Origin: Bacillota bacterium
Lineage (GTDB): Bacteria > Bacillota > UBA4882 > UBA8346
DNA: 61,035 nt
Assembly (NCBI GenBank): GCA_023415835.1
Contig: JAEZJK010000041.1
Location: forward strand, 1-61,035
Direction: 5' to 3'
In this document: positions 50,172 through 58,429 of the stretch, in pieces
Layout of the letters: each line of letters opens with the position of its first letter
Numbering within the stretch: the first letter of the stretch is position 1
Translations under genes and position numbers: made by a program
The notes under the pieces: generated by a model
The model's input: only the letters and a program-made list of their open reading frames with translations
Databases searched by the model: none
What the model was told of the DNA's origin: nothing

Positions 50172-50280
50172 TCGATAGTATTTTCTTAATAGTCGTCCAC
50201 GTCAGCTACCGATTGATCTACATGAAATTATGAAAATGGGGCTGATGTGGATCGACAAACATCGATAGTACGTTCTAGAT
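50172..50280 (+). repeat. 92-bp dispersed hairpin repeat, copy 3, with a partial tandem tail
   Basis: The full copy spans 50188-50280. Its arms TCCACGTCAGC and GCTGATGTGGA pair like those of copy 1, but with AGC/GCT in place of AAT/ATT: a compensated change. Just before it, CGATAGTATTTTCT (50172-50185) repeats the element's 3' end. It lies between iorB and paaK. Confidence 0.75.
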
Positions 50281-50307
50281 TAGTAAGGTTAGAGGAGGCC
50301 AGTTGAG

Positions 50308-51618
50308 ATGATTAACAAGGTAATCCCATTGGAGTATCAGGAACTGCACGATCCGGATTACACAAAAATGAATAGCGCGGAAAACACGGATTTTCTGAAT
50401 CAGGCTTTAAGAAGGTTAGTGGAGAGAGTAAGCCAGCACAGCCCTTTTTATCAAAAAAAGTTCAAGGAAAACGGGTTTGACCCCAAAGAATTTTCGGGAG
50501 CAGCTGACTTAGAGAAGCTGCCATTTACTTATAAGGAAGAATTAAGAGAGGCTTATCCCCTGGGATTACAAGCGGTTCCCGATCGCGAAGTGGTCCGGAT
50601 CCATTCTTCATCGGGGACTACCGGCAAACCGGTGATTATTCCCTACACCAAAAAGGATGTCCATGATTGGTCGGTAATGTTCGCCCGCTGTTATGCCTTG
50701 GCCGGAGTTACCAGGGAAGATCGGGTCCAGATTACTCCCGGATACGGCCTTTGGACAGCCGGGATCGGGTTTCAAGCCGGAGTGGAACGATTGGGCGCGA
50801 TGGCAATCCCAATGGGTCCCGGAAATACCGAAAAACAACTTCAGATGATGGTCGATCTCAAGGCTACCGTTTTATGCAGCACTTCATCCTATGCTTTGCT
50901 CTTAGCCGAGGAGATTCAAAAACGGAACCTCCTGAATCGGATTCACCTCAAAACCGCTATTGTAGGTTCTGAACGTTGGGGTGAAAAGATGCGCGACCGG
51001 ATTGAAAACGAGTTGGGCGTCGAAAGTTTCGATATATATGGCCTGACCGAGATTTATGGGCCGGGGATCGGGATTGATTGCAAGTTTCACCAGGGGATTC
51101 ATTATTGGTCGGACCATCTCTATTTTGAAATCATCGATCCGGTAACCGGCAGGAATTTACCCGATGGGGAATTGGGTGAACTGGTAATTACCACCCTAAC
51201 CAAAGAGGGGGCGCCTTTGATCCGTTACCGGACTAGGGACTTGACCAGGATTATCCCCGGCACCTGTCCTTGCGGGAGTATTTATCCGCGAATCGACCGG
51301 ATTTTAGGCCGAAGCGACGATATGATTAAAATTAAAGGGGTAAACATCTATCCCGGCCAGATTGAGGATGTCCTAAAAACTACCAAAGGGGCAAGCAGCG
51401 AGTATCAGATCCGCTTGACCCGGGTGGAAGCCAGGGACTATATGCAGCTCACGGTGGAAGCCGAGACAGGGCTTGACCCCAAACAATTGGCGGAGCGAAT
51501 CGGCGCTAATTTTAAAAAGCGGATTGGAATCTTAATTGATGTTCAAGTGGTCCCTTTGGGAGAACTGCCACGGAGTGAGAAGAAATCGAAACGGGTTTTT
51601 GACGAACGGGATATTTGA
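50308..51618 (+). CDS. paaK: Phenylacetate-CoA ligase family protein
   Basis: A 436-residue adenylate-forming ligase that activates phenylacetate or related aryl acids (such as indoleacetate) to CoA thioesters. Motifs: HSSSGTTGKPVIIPYT (phosphate loop), DIYGLTEIYGPG, IRYRTRDLTRI, RILGRSDDMIKIKGVNIYPGQIE and the C-terminal Lys region (RSEKKSKRV). ATG 50308 follows AGAGGAGG. It lies 184 bases after iorB across the hairpin repeat; no terminator or strong promoter was seen between, so it may share the transcript. The same pairing with ior genes occurs in archaea and anaerobes. Confidence 0.93.
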   Translation: MINKVIPLEYQELHDPDYTKMNSAENTDFLNQALRRLVERVSQHSPFYQKKFKENGFDPKEFSGAADLEKLPFTYKEELREAYPLGLQAVPDREVVRIHSSSGTTGKPVIIPYTKKDVHDWSVMFARCYALAGVTREDRVQITPGYGLWTAGIGFQAGVERLGAMAIPMGPGNTEKQLQMMVDLKATVLCSTSSYALLLAEEIQKRNLLNRIHLKTAIVGSERWGEKMRDRIENELGVESFDIYGLTEIYGPGIGIDCKFHQGIHYWSDHLYFEIIDPVTGRNLPDGELGELVITTLTKEGAPLIRYRTRDLTRIIPGTCPCGSIYPRIDRILGRSDDMIKIKGVNIYPGQIEDVLKTTKGASSEYQIRLTRVEARDYMQLTVEAETGLDPKQLAERIGANFKKRIGILIDVQVVPLGELPRSEKKSKRVFDERDI

Positions 51619-51697
51619 TTATATATGTCGCAATAAGTTTTTTGAACCTGCACTGATTATTGGAGACAGGAGTCAGGAGACACTGATTTTCAAGGTT

Positions 51698-51735
51698 GCT
51701 TCCGTTGATTTATTTTACGGAAGCTTCTTTTTTAT
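51698..51735 (+). terminator. Terminator after paaK
   Basis: Arms GCTTCCGT and ACGGAAGC, then TTCTTTTTTATT, 80 bases past the paaK stop. Confidence 0.8.
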
Positions 51736-51800
51736 TGCGTTTAATAAATGTAGAGTTTACAATAATTTTAAGGAACGAAAAAACAGGAGCGAACCTACAA

Positions 51801-52658
51801 ATGCGGAACCGATTGCCGGAATGGTTACGGAATAAATCGCCGTTAGCGGCTGAGACCAATATGGTGCGGGAGGTTTTAAAGGAATTAAATCTTAATACTG
51901 TCTGCCATAGCGCCCAATGTCCCAACCGGGGGCAATGTTATACGGAAGGGACGGCTACTTTTTTGATCTTGGGGGATATCTGCACCCGGAACTGCCGTTT
52001 TTGTTCAGTAGCTAAGGGAGTGGTCCAACCTCCCGATCCCAATGAGCCGGAGCATGTGATGGCGGCGGTGGCCCGTTTAAAGTTGGAACACGCGGTGATA
52101 ACTTCAGTGACCCGGGACGATCTTCCCGACGGGGGAGCGTCTCAATTCGCCAAGACTATTAAGCTAATTAAGGAGAACTTGCCCGGAGTATCGGTTGAGG
52201 TTTTAACCCCGGATTTTAAAGGGAATCCAGAAGCCATCCGGTTGGTGGTAGAGGCGGGCCCGGATATCTATAATCATAACTTGGAGACTGTCCCAAGGCT
52301 TTATGATCAGATCCGCCCCGAGGCGGACTACCGGCGGTCATTGGAACTGATACAGCTGGTAAAAGGATATGACAGGAAGCTATTGACAAAATCCGGGATT
52401 ATGGCCGGATTGGGTGAAACCGCAGCTGAAGTTGAAGCGGTAATGGATGACCTACGGGAGGTTGATTGCGACATTTTAACGATTGGACAATATTTGGCTC
52501 CCACCAGGGCCCATTTGCCGGTAGTTCAGTATATTGAACCGGAAGTTTTTAAGCAATGGGAAGAATTAGCCTTAGGGAAAGGTTTTAAATATGTGGCCTC
52601 CGGGCCGCTGGTGCGGAGTTCGTTTCATGCGGGACAAATTTTTAATCGGGCAGACTAG
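51801..52658 (+). CDS. lipA: Lipoyl synthase
   Basis: A 285-residue radical SAM enzyme that inserts sulfur at C6 and C8 of octanoyl groups. Auxiliary cluster motif C-x4-C-x5-C as CHSAQCPNRGQC; radical SAM motif C-x3-C-x2-C as CTRNCRFC; the C-terminal RSSFHAG contains the conserved serine cluster ligand. ATG 51801 follows AGGAG with a long spacer; upstream codons belong to the terminator region. No lipB or octanoyl ligase is adjacent. It ends 17 bases inside the convergent MFS gene. Confidence 0.94.
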   Translation: MRNRLPEWLRNKSPLAAETNMVREVLKELNLNTVCHSAQCPNRGQCYTEGTATFLILGDICTRNCRFCSVAKGVVQPPDPNEPEHVMAAVARLKLEHAVITSVTRDDLPDGGASQFAKTIKLIKENLPGVSVEVLTPDFKGNPEAIRLVVEAGPDIYNHNLETVPRLYDQIRPEADYRRSLELIQLVKGYDRKLLTKSGIMAGLGETAAEVEAVMDDLREVDCDILTIGQYLAPTRAHLPVVQYIEPEVFKQWEELALGKGFKYVASGPLVRSSFHAGQIFNRAD

Positions 52659-53964
52659 TCTCCAGATTCCGGAGACCTTTAAATAGAAAACCGCTGAGAC
52701 AAGTTATTGCTCCTAAAATCCCCGTGACTAAAAACATCAAAGCCATCCCGGAGCCTTTCCCCGAACCGACCAGCCCTTTGAAGACATGATTTATTACCGT
52801 ATTTGTTGTCATCACGGGTTCGAAGATATTATCGGCCAAATAACCCCCTAACAAATAGCCAATCGGTAAAAAAGCTTGTTGGAACATATTCCGAATCGAA
52901 AAGACACGGCCTTGAATGCCCGGTTCAATCTTTGATTGGAATAATACATTCTGGCCGGCATTAATCAAAGGGATAAAAAATGAGGATAAAAATGCGGCAA
53001 TCACCCATACCGATACTGTCGAGCCAATCGCCAGAAATAGATCCCCGAATAGGAAAGAACAAGCTCCACTCAGGAGTATCGCTAAGACGTTTCTTTTAGG
53101 CCCTCCCCAAATGCTAATGATTAAGCTTCCAATAATACCTCCCGCGCCTAATGATGCCTGGACCCAGGCCAACACTAGCTGATTATCGGCGCTACGTGCT
53201 AAAATCAACGCCGGAAGAATTCCGAAATAGGTTATTCCGGATAAAAAATTAATGATTAAAAAAATTAGCATTAACCAGAATAAGCCCTTGTGGTTTAAAA
53301 GGTACTTTAGGCCAAACCAAAAGCCTTCGCTAAGATGTTGGTTATTTTTCAATTTATCTTGGTTTAGCTCCGGGTTGGGTATTTTAGCAACAATTAAGGC
53401 GCTGATTGCCAATAGAAAAGAGATAATATCAATCACCATAATGCCTCGGATGCCGATGGCCGGCATTAATATTCCGGCTAAGATAGGAGCCGAGATTTGG
53501 GCGGATGAACGAGCCAGAGAAACCATGCCGTTAGCGCGAGAATATTGTTCTTTCGGTATCAGTAATGTTATGGCGCTGGAGTATGCCGGTACCTGAAAAG
53601 CCTCGCAAGCACCGGTAAAAGCTTCCGCCAGGTATAAGTGGCATACTTGAAGTTTGCCCGTGGAATATAAAATGAAAACGGCGACTGTAACAATACCCGC
53701 TCCTAAATCGGCAAGCGCCATCACTTTCTTCCGGTCAATGCGGTCTATCAATACTCCAGCCAGCGGGCTAAGTAAGACGATGGGCAAAACTGCAGCAAAA
53801 CCAAGCAGAGCGGTGGTAGTTGCTTTGCTTGTTTGCTGATAGGCCCAGATTAGTAAGGCAAATTTGGTCATGGCGGTTCCCATTAAGGAGATAAATTGGC
53901 CAGACCAAACTAATTTGAAATTATTCATACTATCTAAGCTATTGGCTTTGAAATTTTTCATCAT
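52642..53964 (-). CDS. MFS efflux protein, MefA/macrolide-efflux-like
   Basis: A 440-residue major facilitator with about 12 helices. The start NFKLVWSGQFISLMGTAMTKFALLIW, the loop PLAGVLIDRIDRKKVMALAD and the segment PAYSSAITLLIPKEQYSRANGMVSLARSS are typical of the MefA/EntS-like drug efflux group. ATG 53964 (or 53961) follows AAAGGTG. The gene has a long, highly structured leader with a leader peptide and terminator, as found for antibiotic-induced efflux and resistance genes. Substrate unknown; a ribosome-targeting antibiotic would fit the leader. Confidence 0.85.
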   Translation of the reverse strand: MMKNFKANSLDSMNNFKLVWSGQFISLMGTAMTKFALLIWAYQQTSKATTTALLGFAAVLPIVLLSPLAGVLIDRIDRKKVMALADLGAGIVTVAVFILYSTGKLQVCHLYLAEAFTGACEAFQVPAYSSAITLLIPKEQYSRANGMVSLARSSAQISAPILAGILMPAIGIRGIMVIDIISFLLAISALIVAKIPNPELNQDKLKNNQHLSEGFWFGLKYLLNHKGLFWLMLIFLIINFLSGITYFGILPALILARSADNQLVLAWVQASLGAGGIIGSLIISIWGGPKRNVLAILLSGACSFLFGDLFLAIGSTVSVWVIAAFLSSFFIPLINAGQNVLFQSKIEPGIQGRVFSIRNMFQQAFLPIGYLLGGYLADNIFEPVMTTNTVINHVFKGLVGSGKGSGMALMFLVTGILGAITCLSGFLFKGLRNLETSLPD

Positions 53965-53980
53965 AATCACCTTTCCTTAA

Positions 53981-54020
53981 AAAATAAAAAGGAAAGCGGA
54001 CTATAAAGCCCTCTTTCCTT
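53981..54020 (-). terminator. Leader terminator just before the MFS efflux gene
   Basis: On the minus strand AAGGAAAG (54020-54013), a 16-base loop, CTTTCCTT (53996-53989), then TTTATTTTTT. It ends about 17 bases before the start codon, so it can only act as an attenuator of the MFS gene. Confidence 0.8.
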
Positions 54021-54087
54021 GGATAAGCCAATCTTACACTTGATAAAACTCAAGTAAAAATAAAAAGAGTCCTTGATCCGGCGCGAT

Positions 54088-54165
54088 GTAATTCTATTAA
54101 ATTGACTTAGCTTAAAAAAGGGCAGACTAAACCCTTGTTTAAGCTAGATCAATTAAAAGAATTAC
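54088..54165 (-). promoter_or_regulatory. Long hairpin in the MFS leader
   Basis: The 28-base arm at 54138-54165 and the 29-base arm at 54088-54116 are near-perfect reverse complements (one bulge, two mismatches, one G-U). An inner AAGGG/CCCTT stem extends it. The 5' arm holds codons 5-12 and the stop of the leader peptide, so a translating or stalled ribosome would decide folding. Confidence 0.75.
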
Positions 54166-54177
54166 GCTGCGGAACAT
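54139..54177 (-). CDS. Leader peptide of the MFS efflux gene (12 residues)
   Basis: The ATG complement at 54175-54177 opens MFRSVILLIDLA and TAA. A GAGAG sequence lies seven to eleven bases upstream, and an AGGAG a little further. The peptide is embedded in the long hairpin, the arrangement of regulatory uORFs for erm, msr and related resistance genes. Its Ile/Leu-rich middle resembles drug-sensing stall peptides only in general character. Confidence 0.55.
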   Translation of the reverse strand: MFRSVILLIDLA

Positions 54178-54215
54178 TGGCGACTCTCAACTCCTAAACT
54201 CCTGTTTCTAAAGAT

Positions 54216-54244
54216 AGAATAAAATTATTTACTGGAAAAGTCAA
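54216..54244 (-). promoter_or_regulatory. SigA-type promoter of the MFS leader
   Basis: On the minus strand TTGACT (54244-54239), 17 bases, TATTCT (54221-54216). It predicts a leader of about 245 bases, containing the leader peptide, hairpin and terminator. Confidence 0.65.
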
Positions 54245-54440
54245 GGAATTAAGTTATCATGACTAAAAGTAGTTTGTTGGATGTTTTGCTTAGCTAATTA
54301 AAACCAGTAGCCAATTTATCTTTTTCAAACAAGGAATAATCCTAACTGATCTTCAGATTAGTTTTATAAAATAATTAAATAATATGTTATTATGAATATT
54401 GGATTAGCAATAAAAGTTAGGCTCAAATACTGATTGGTTC

Positions 54441-55616
54441 ATGAAGCCTTCCCAAAGCTTATTGAAAAACGAGGTGAGTGCCATTTTAGATCAAAATAAT
54501 ATCCCCAAAATTGTCGGCATTGTTGCCGGAGCCATTTTATTTTACTGGGTCCTCCAGAACTTATCGGCTATATTTACCTTTTTAGGCAATATCATCGATT
54601 TAATCACCCCTTTACTGATCGGGCTTGGAATTGCCTTTATCCTAAATATCCCGATGCAGGCCCTTGAGAGCGGGTTGCTCAAAAAAATTGACGCCAAACC
54701 GCGACGCCTGGCCAGCCTGATACTGACGATATTAATAATGTTAACGGTAATTTTATTGGTGCTACTAACCGTAATCCCGGAGATTGGGAAGACCTTGGAA
54801 ACACTGCTGGCGATGCTTCCCGGTTTTATTGACAGCGTAACGGCATGGGGGAAACAGCTTTCGGCTAAATTTCCGAACCTGGGCGGATGGCTCTCTGAGT
54901 TGGATCTGGACTGGGACAATATCGGAAAAACCGTTTTCACCTTTTTGAAAAACGGGGTCACCAGTATCATGAATTCTACAGTCAGCATTGCCAAATCGGT
55001 TTTTAGCGGTATTTTAAATTTTTTGCTTGGCTTGGTTTTTGCGGTATATATTCTTTTTCAAAAAGAAAATTTGGCGCGGCAGGTTAAGAAGTTGCTCTAT
55101 GCCTTCCTTCCGAAAGCGAAAGCAGCTGGTTTCGTCAACCTCTGGAGCCTTGTGAATAAAACTTTTGCTAACTTTATAACCGGGCAATGCGCCGAGGCAG
55201 TAATTTTGGGGTTGATGTTCCTGATGGCGATGGGCTTGTTACGCTTTCCCTACGCAGTGGTGATTTCGATCTTAGTCACCTGTACAGCCCTGGTTCCAAT
55301 ATTTGGCGCATTTATTGCTTGCTTTATCGGGGCATTTTTGATTTTAGTAACCAGCCCGCTTAAAGCATTTTGGTTTATCGTACTGTTTCTTACGTTGCAG
55401 CAGATCGAGGGCAACCTGATCTATCCGCGGGTAGTCGGCAGCTCCGTGGGGCTTCCCGGACTGTGGGTGATGTTAGCGGTGGTAATTGGCGGCGGTTTGA
55501 TGGGCGTCACAGGCATGCTGGTAAGTGTCCCGTTATGCTCGGTATTGTATGTACTGCTGCGGGAATCGGTAAGCCGAAGGCTGGCTAAAAAAGAGATACC
55601 TGTGGAGAAGATCTGA
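54441..55616 (+). CDS. AI-2E family transporter
   Basis: A 391-residue membrane protein of the AI-2E/PerM family with about eight helices: IVGIVAGAILFYWVLQNL, LITPLLIGLGIAFILNIPM, a central helical domain, then FITGQCAEAVILGLMFLMAMGLLRFPYA and the conserved QQIEGNLIYPRVVGSSVGLPGLWVM. Members export AI-2, drive Na+/H+ antiport or have unknown cargo. ATG 54441 has no clear ribosome binding site; GTG 54474 just after ACGAG is an alternative. Single gene; convergent partner none. Confidence 0.9.
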   Translation: MKPSQSLLKNEVSAILDQNNIPKIVGIVAGAILFYWVLQNLSAIFTFLGNIIDLITPLLIGLGIAFILNIPMQALESGLLKKIDAKPRRLASLILTILIMLTVILLVLLTVIPEIGKTLETLLAMLPGFIDSVTAWGKQLSAKFPNLGGWLSELDLDWDNIGKTVFTFLKNGVTSIMNSTVSIAKSVFSGILNFLLGLVFAVYILFQKENLARQVKKLLYAFLPKAKAAGFVNLWSLVNKTFANFITGQCAEAVILGLMFLMAMGLLRFPYAVVISILVTCTALVPIFGAFIACFIGAFLILVTSPLKAFWFIVLFLTLQQIEGNLIYPRVVGSSVGLPGLWVMLAVVIGGGLMGVTGMLVSVPLCSVLYVLLRESVSRRLAKKEIPVEKI

Positions 55617-55798
55617 TATTTTTTCACACATCACTTTCACCTCTTGGATGTATTGTAACCACAAAAAAAAGTCTAAATTTGATCATATGTGGAGTTCGTT
55701 TGTAACGGCAAAACTTTTTCCCGGCAAAAAAGGATTTGAACCGCTATTGTTGAATAAATGATACTGTTTTCAATAATACACCCTACATGGAGGTTGAC

Positions 55799-57190
55799 AT
55801 GGAAAAAGCCTGGGGTGGACGGTTTCAAAAAGAGACTGCTTCCTTAATGGATGATTTTCATTCTTCGATTCACTTCGATTGCCGACTGGCCGAAGAGGAT
55901 ATCCGGGGTAGCATCGCTCATGCCACTATGCTGGGAGAGACCGGGATCATCCCCCAATCTGAAGCAGACGCAATCATTATCGGTTTAAAACGAATTTGGG
56001 AAAAAGTGAAGGCTGGGCAAATCTCCTGGGATCCTGCTGCTGAAGACATCCATATGAACGTGGAGAAATTGTTGATTCAAGAAATCGGCGAAGTAGGCAA
56101 AAAACTACATACCGCCAGGAGCCGTAATGATCAGGTGAACCTAGACGCCCGGCTTTATTTACGTACCGAAATCTTAATATTGCAAAATATCCTAAAAGAA
56201 CTCTTCCAAGTACTTCTCAAAATCGCCGAACGGGAAAAAGAAACGATTATGCCCGGCTATACCCATCTGCAACGGGCCCAACCGATTTTGCTCGGGCATC
56301 ACCTCTTGGCTTATTTTGAGATGTTTCGCCGCGATTATGAACGGCTTGAGGACTGTTTGAAAAGGGTAACGGTCTCGCCACTGGGGAGCGGCGCTTTGGC
56401 CGGAACCGGGTTTCCGATTAACCGGGAACAGGTTGCCGTAGACTTGGATTTCTCCGGCATTACCGCAAATAGTATTGACGGCGTCAGCGACCGGGATTTT
56501 GTCGCCGAGTTCATCTTTGACGTTTCCTTGATAATGATGCATCTTTCCCGTTGCTGCGAGGAGCTGGTGCTTTGGTCTTCGATGGAATTCAGTTTCGTGG
56601 AGATGGACGACGCCTATAGCACCGGCTCCAGTATCATGCCCCAAAAGAAAAATCCCGACGTAGCCGAATTAGTCCGGGGGAAAACCGGGCGGGTTTACGG
56701 CGATTTGGTTGCTATTTTAACCGTAATGAAAGGCCTCCCCTTAGCATACAACAAAGATATGCAAGAGGATAAAGAGGCCTTATTCGATACCATCGATACT
56801 GTGAAAGGTTGCTTAACCATTTTCATTCCGATGTTGGACACGATGGTAATTAAAAGAGAACGAATGCTGGAAGCCACTAAAGATGGATTTCTAAATGCTA
56901 CCGATCTGGCTGACTATTTGGTTAGCAAGGGCTTGCCCTTCCGGACCGCCCACTCGGTAGTCGGGAAGTTGGTAAAGTATTGTCTTGACAACCGGAAACG
57001 TTTGGAGGAACTTAGCTTGGAAGAATTTCAGGCCGGCTCCGCTTTAATCGTTGAAGATATCTATCAAATCCTCCGGATCGAAAAGGTGGTTCAAGTCCGG
57101 AATTCATCCGGCGGCACCAGCTTTGACCAGGTGCAGCTGGGGTTAGAGCGGGCCGGTGAATGGGTGGAGTTGATAACAGGCAATAGGTAA
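55799..57190 (+). CDS. argH: Argininosuccinate lyase
   Basis: A 463-residue ASL, which splits argininosuccinate into arginine and fumarate. Motifs: AWGGRFQKETASL at the start, TARSRNDQVNLDARLY, the catalytic GYTHLQRAQPILLGHHL (His) and the fumarase-superfamily signature GSSIMPQKKNPD with the catalytic serine. ATG 55799 follows GGAGG. argG is not adjacent. Upstream, TTGAAC-N17-TGATAC (about 55736-55764) may be the promoter, and TTGAATAAATGA there loosely resembles an ArgR operator. Its stop codon lies in a heptamer repeat array. Confidence 0.95.
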   Translation: MEKAWGGRFQKETASLMDDFHSSIHFDCRLAEEDIRGSIAHATMLGETGIIPQSEADAIIIGLKRIWEKVKAGQISWDPAAEDIHMNVEKLLIQEIGEVGKKLHTARSRNDQVNLDARLYLRTEILILQNILKELFQVLLKIAEREKETIMPGYTHLQRAQPILLGHHLLAYFEMFRRDYERLEDCLKRVTVSPLGSGALAGTGFPINREQVAVDLDFSGITANSIDGVSDRDFVAEFIFDVSLIMMHLSRCCEELVLWSSMEFSFVEMDDAYSTGSSIMPQKKNPDVAELVRGKTGRVYGDLVAILTVMKGLPLAYNKDMQEDKEALFDTIDTVKGCLTIFIPMLDTMVIKRERMLEATKDGFLNATDLADYLVSKGLPFRTAHSVVGKLVKYCLDNRKRLEELSLEEFQAGSALIVEDIYQILRIEKVVQVRNSSGGTSFDQVQLGLERAGEWVELITGNR

Positions 57191-57202
57191 GAGGCATAAA
57201 CT
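57175..57202 (+). repeat. Heptamer tandem array 5, overlapping the argH stop
   Basis: Units AACAGGC, AATAGGT, AAGAGGC, ATAAACT. The array covers the last codons of argH, so the repeat has shaped the protein's final residues (TGNR). Confidence 0.6.
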
Positions 57203-57226
57203 TTGAATTAGAAAAGGATGAATTAG

Positions 57227-58417
57227 ATGAGGATTATTGTACAGAAATTCGGGGGCACCTCGGTTGCGACTCCGGAAGGGCGTGAAAAGGCTTTAGTTAA
57301 AATACGCAAAGCTAAGGAAGAGGGGTTCGCCGTAGTGGTAGTCGTCTCGGCGATGGGCCGGAGCGGAGAGCCATACGCTACCGATACTTTAATTAATCTG
57401 GCCAAGTCAATCGGGGCGCCGGTCAACTCCAGGGAACTGGATCTCTTAATTTCCTGCGGTGAAATCATTTCTACGGTAGTGATGGTTCAAACCCTAGAAA
57501 AATCGGGTCACCCGGCAGTCGCGCTTAGTGGAGGGCAAGCGGGGATTTTAACTGATCCCAACTTTGGAGAAGCCCAAATCATTAATATTAATCCGGAAAA
57601 TATCCTAAAGAACCTTGGCGAAGGTAAAATAGTGATTGTAGCCGGTTTTCAAGGAAGGACCGTTGACGGCGATATCACCACCTTGGGCCGGGGCGGATCG
57701 GATACGACCGCTACCGCGCTAGGGTCTGCCCTCGAAGCGGAACTGGTTGAGATTTACACCGATGTGGATGGGGTGATGACAGTTGACCCGCGGATCATTC
57801 CTGAGGCAAAAATTTTACGGGAATTGACCTATCAGGAAATTTGCGAGATGGCCAATAACGGCGCCAAGGTAGTCCACCCGCGGGCGGTGGCTATTGCCAG
57901 GGATAAAAAAGTACCGGTTAAAGTGAAAAGCACCTTTACCGAAGATGGCGGGACCCTGATTTGCGATGGAAAACCCAAGCGGATTATTACCGGTATCGCC
58001 CATCAGGCAGGAATCGGCCGGGTTCTGGTAAAGGCAAAAGCCGGCCAACTCAGTGCCGAAGATGCGGTAAAAATTTTTAAAATATTGGCCGAAGCGGAGA
58101 TCAGCGTAGATATGAACTCCATTTCTACCGGACAAGTCAGTTTTGTGGTAAAACAAGAAGCTGTAGGTAAAGTAGGCGACCTGCTGTTGCCGAATGGTTT
58201 TGATGTAGAGTTGGCGCCACATTGCGCAAAGATTGCCCTGATTGGAGTGGGAATGCAGGAAGTACCGGGAATTATGGCTCGGGTGGTAGAAACCCTTCAC
58301 AAACATCAGATCGAGCTCTTCCAGACCGTAGATTCGGAAATTACCATCTCCTGTTTAGTGCCTGAAGAGCAAATTAATCAAGCCATTAAAGTATTATATA
58401 ACGAATTCGGACTTTAA
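57227..58417 (+). CDS. lysC: Aspartokinase
   Basis: A 396-residue aspartate kinase, first step of the lysine/threonine/methionine pathway. Kinase domain: VQKFGGTSVATPEGR, SCGEIISTVVM, GFQGRTVDGDITTLGRGGSDTTA and EIYTDVDGVMTVDPRI. The C-terminal part holds two ACT domains (about 265-395), with ISVDMNSISTGQVSFVV and GIMARVVETLHKHQI, pointing to feedback control by an amino acid. ATG 57227. No lysine riboswitch is possible in the 36-base gap. apt follows after a short gap. Confidence 0.95.
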   Translation: MRIIVQKFGGTSVATPEGREKALVKIRKAKEEGFAVVVVVSAMGRSGEPYATDTLINLAKSIGAPVNSRELDLLISCGEIISTVVMVQTLEKSGHPAVALSGGQAGILTDPNFGEAQIININPENILKNLGEGKIVIVAGFQGRTVDGDITTLGRGGSDTTATALGSALEAELVEIYTDVDGVMTVDPRIIPEAKILRELTYQEICEMANNGAKVVHPRAVAIARDKKVPVKVKSTFTEDGGTLICDGKPKRIITGIAHQAGIGRVLVKAKAGQLSAEDAVKIFKILAEAEISVDMNSISTGQVSFVVKQEAVGKVGDLLLPNGFDVELAPHCAKIALIGVGMQEVPGIMARVVETLHKHQIELFQTVDSEITISCLVPEEQINQAIKVLYNEFGL

Positions 58418-58429
58418 GGAGTGGTCGCT

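Noticed and set aside
55740..55770. ArgR operator before argH
   Set aside because: TTGAATAAATGA is only a loose match in A+T-rich DNA; recorded in the argH entry but not as a feature.
57191..57226. Lysine riboswitch before lysC
   Set aside because: The gap is only 36 bases and holds no structure.
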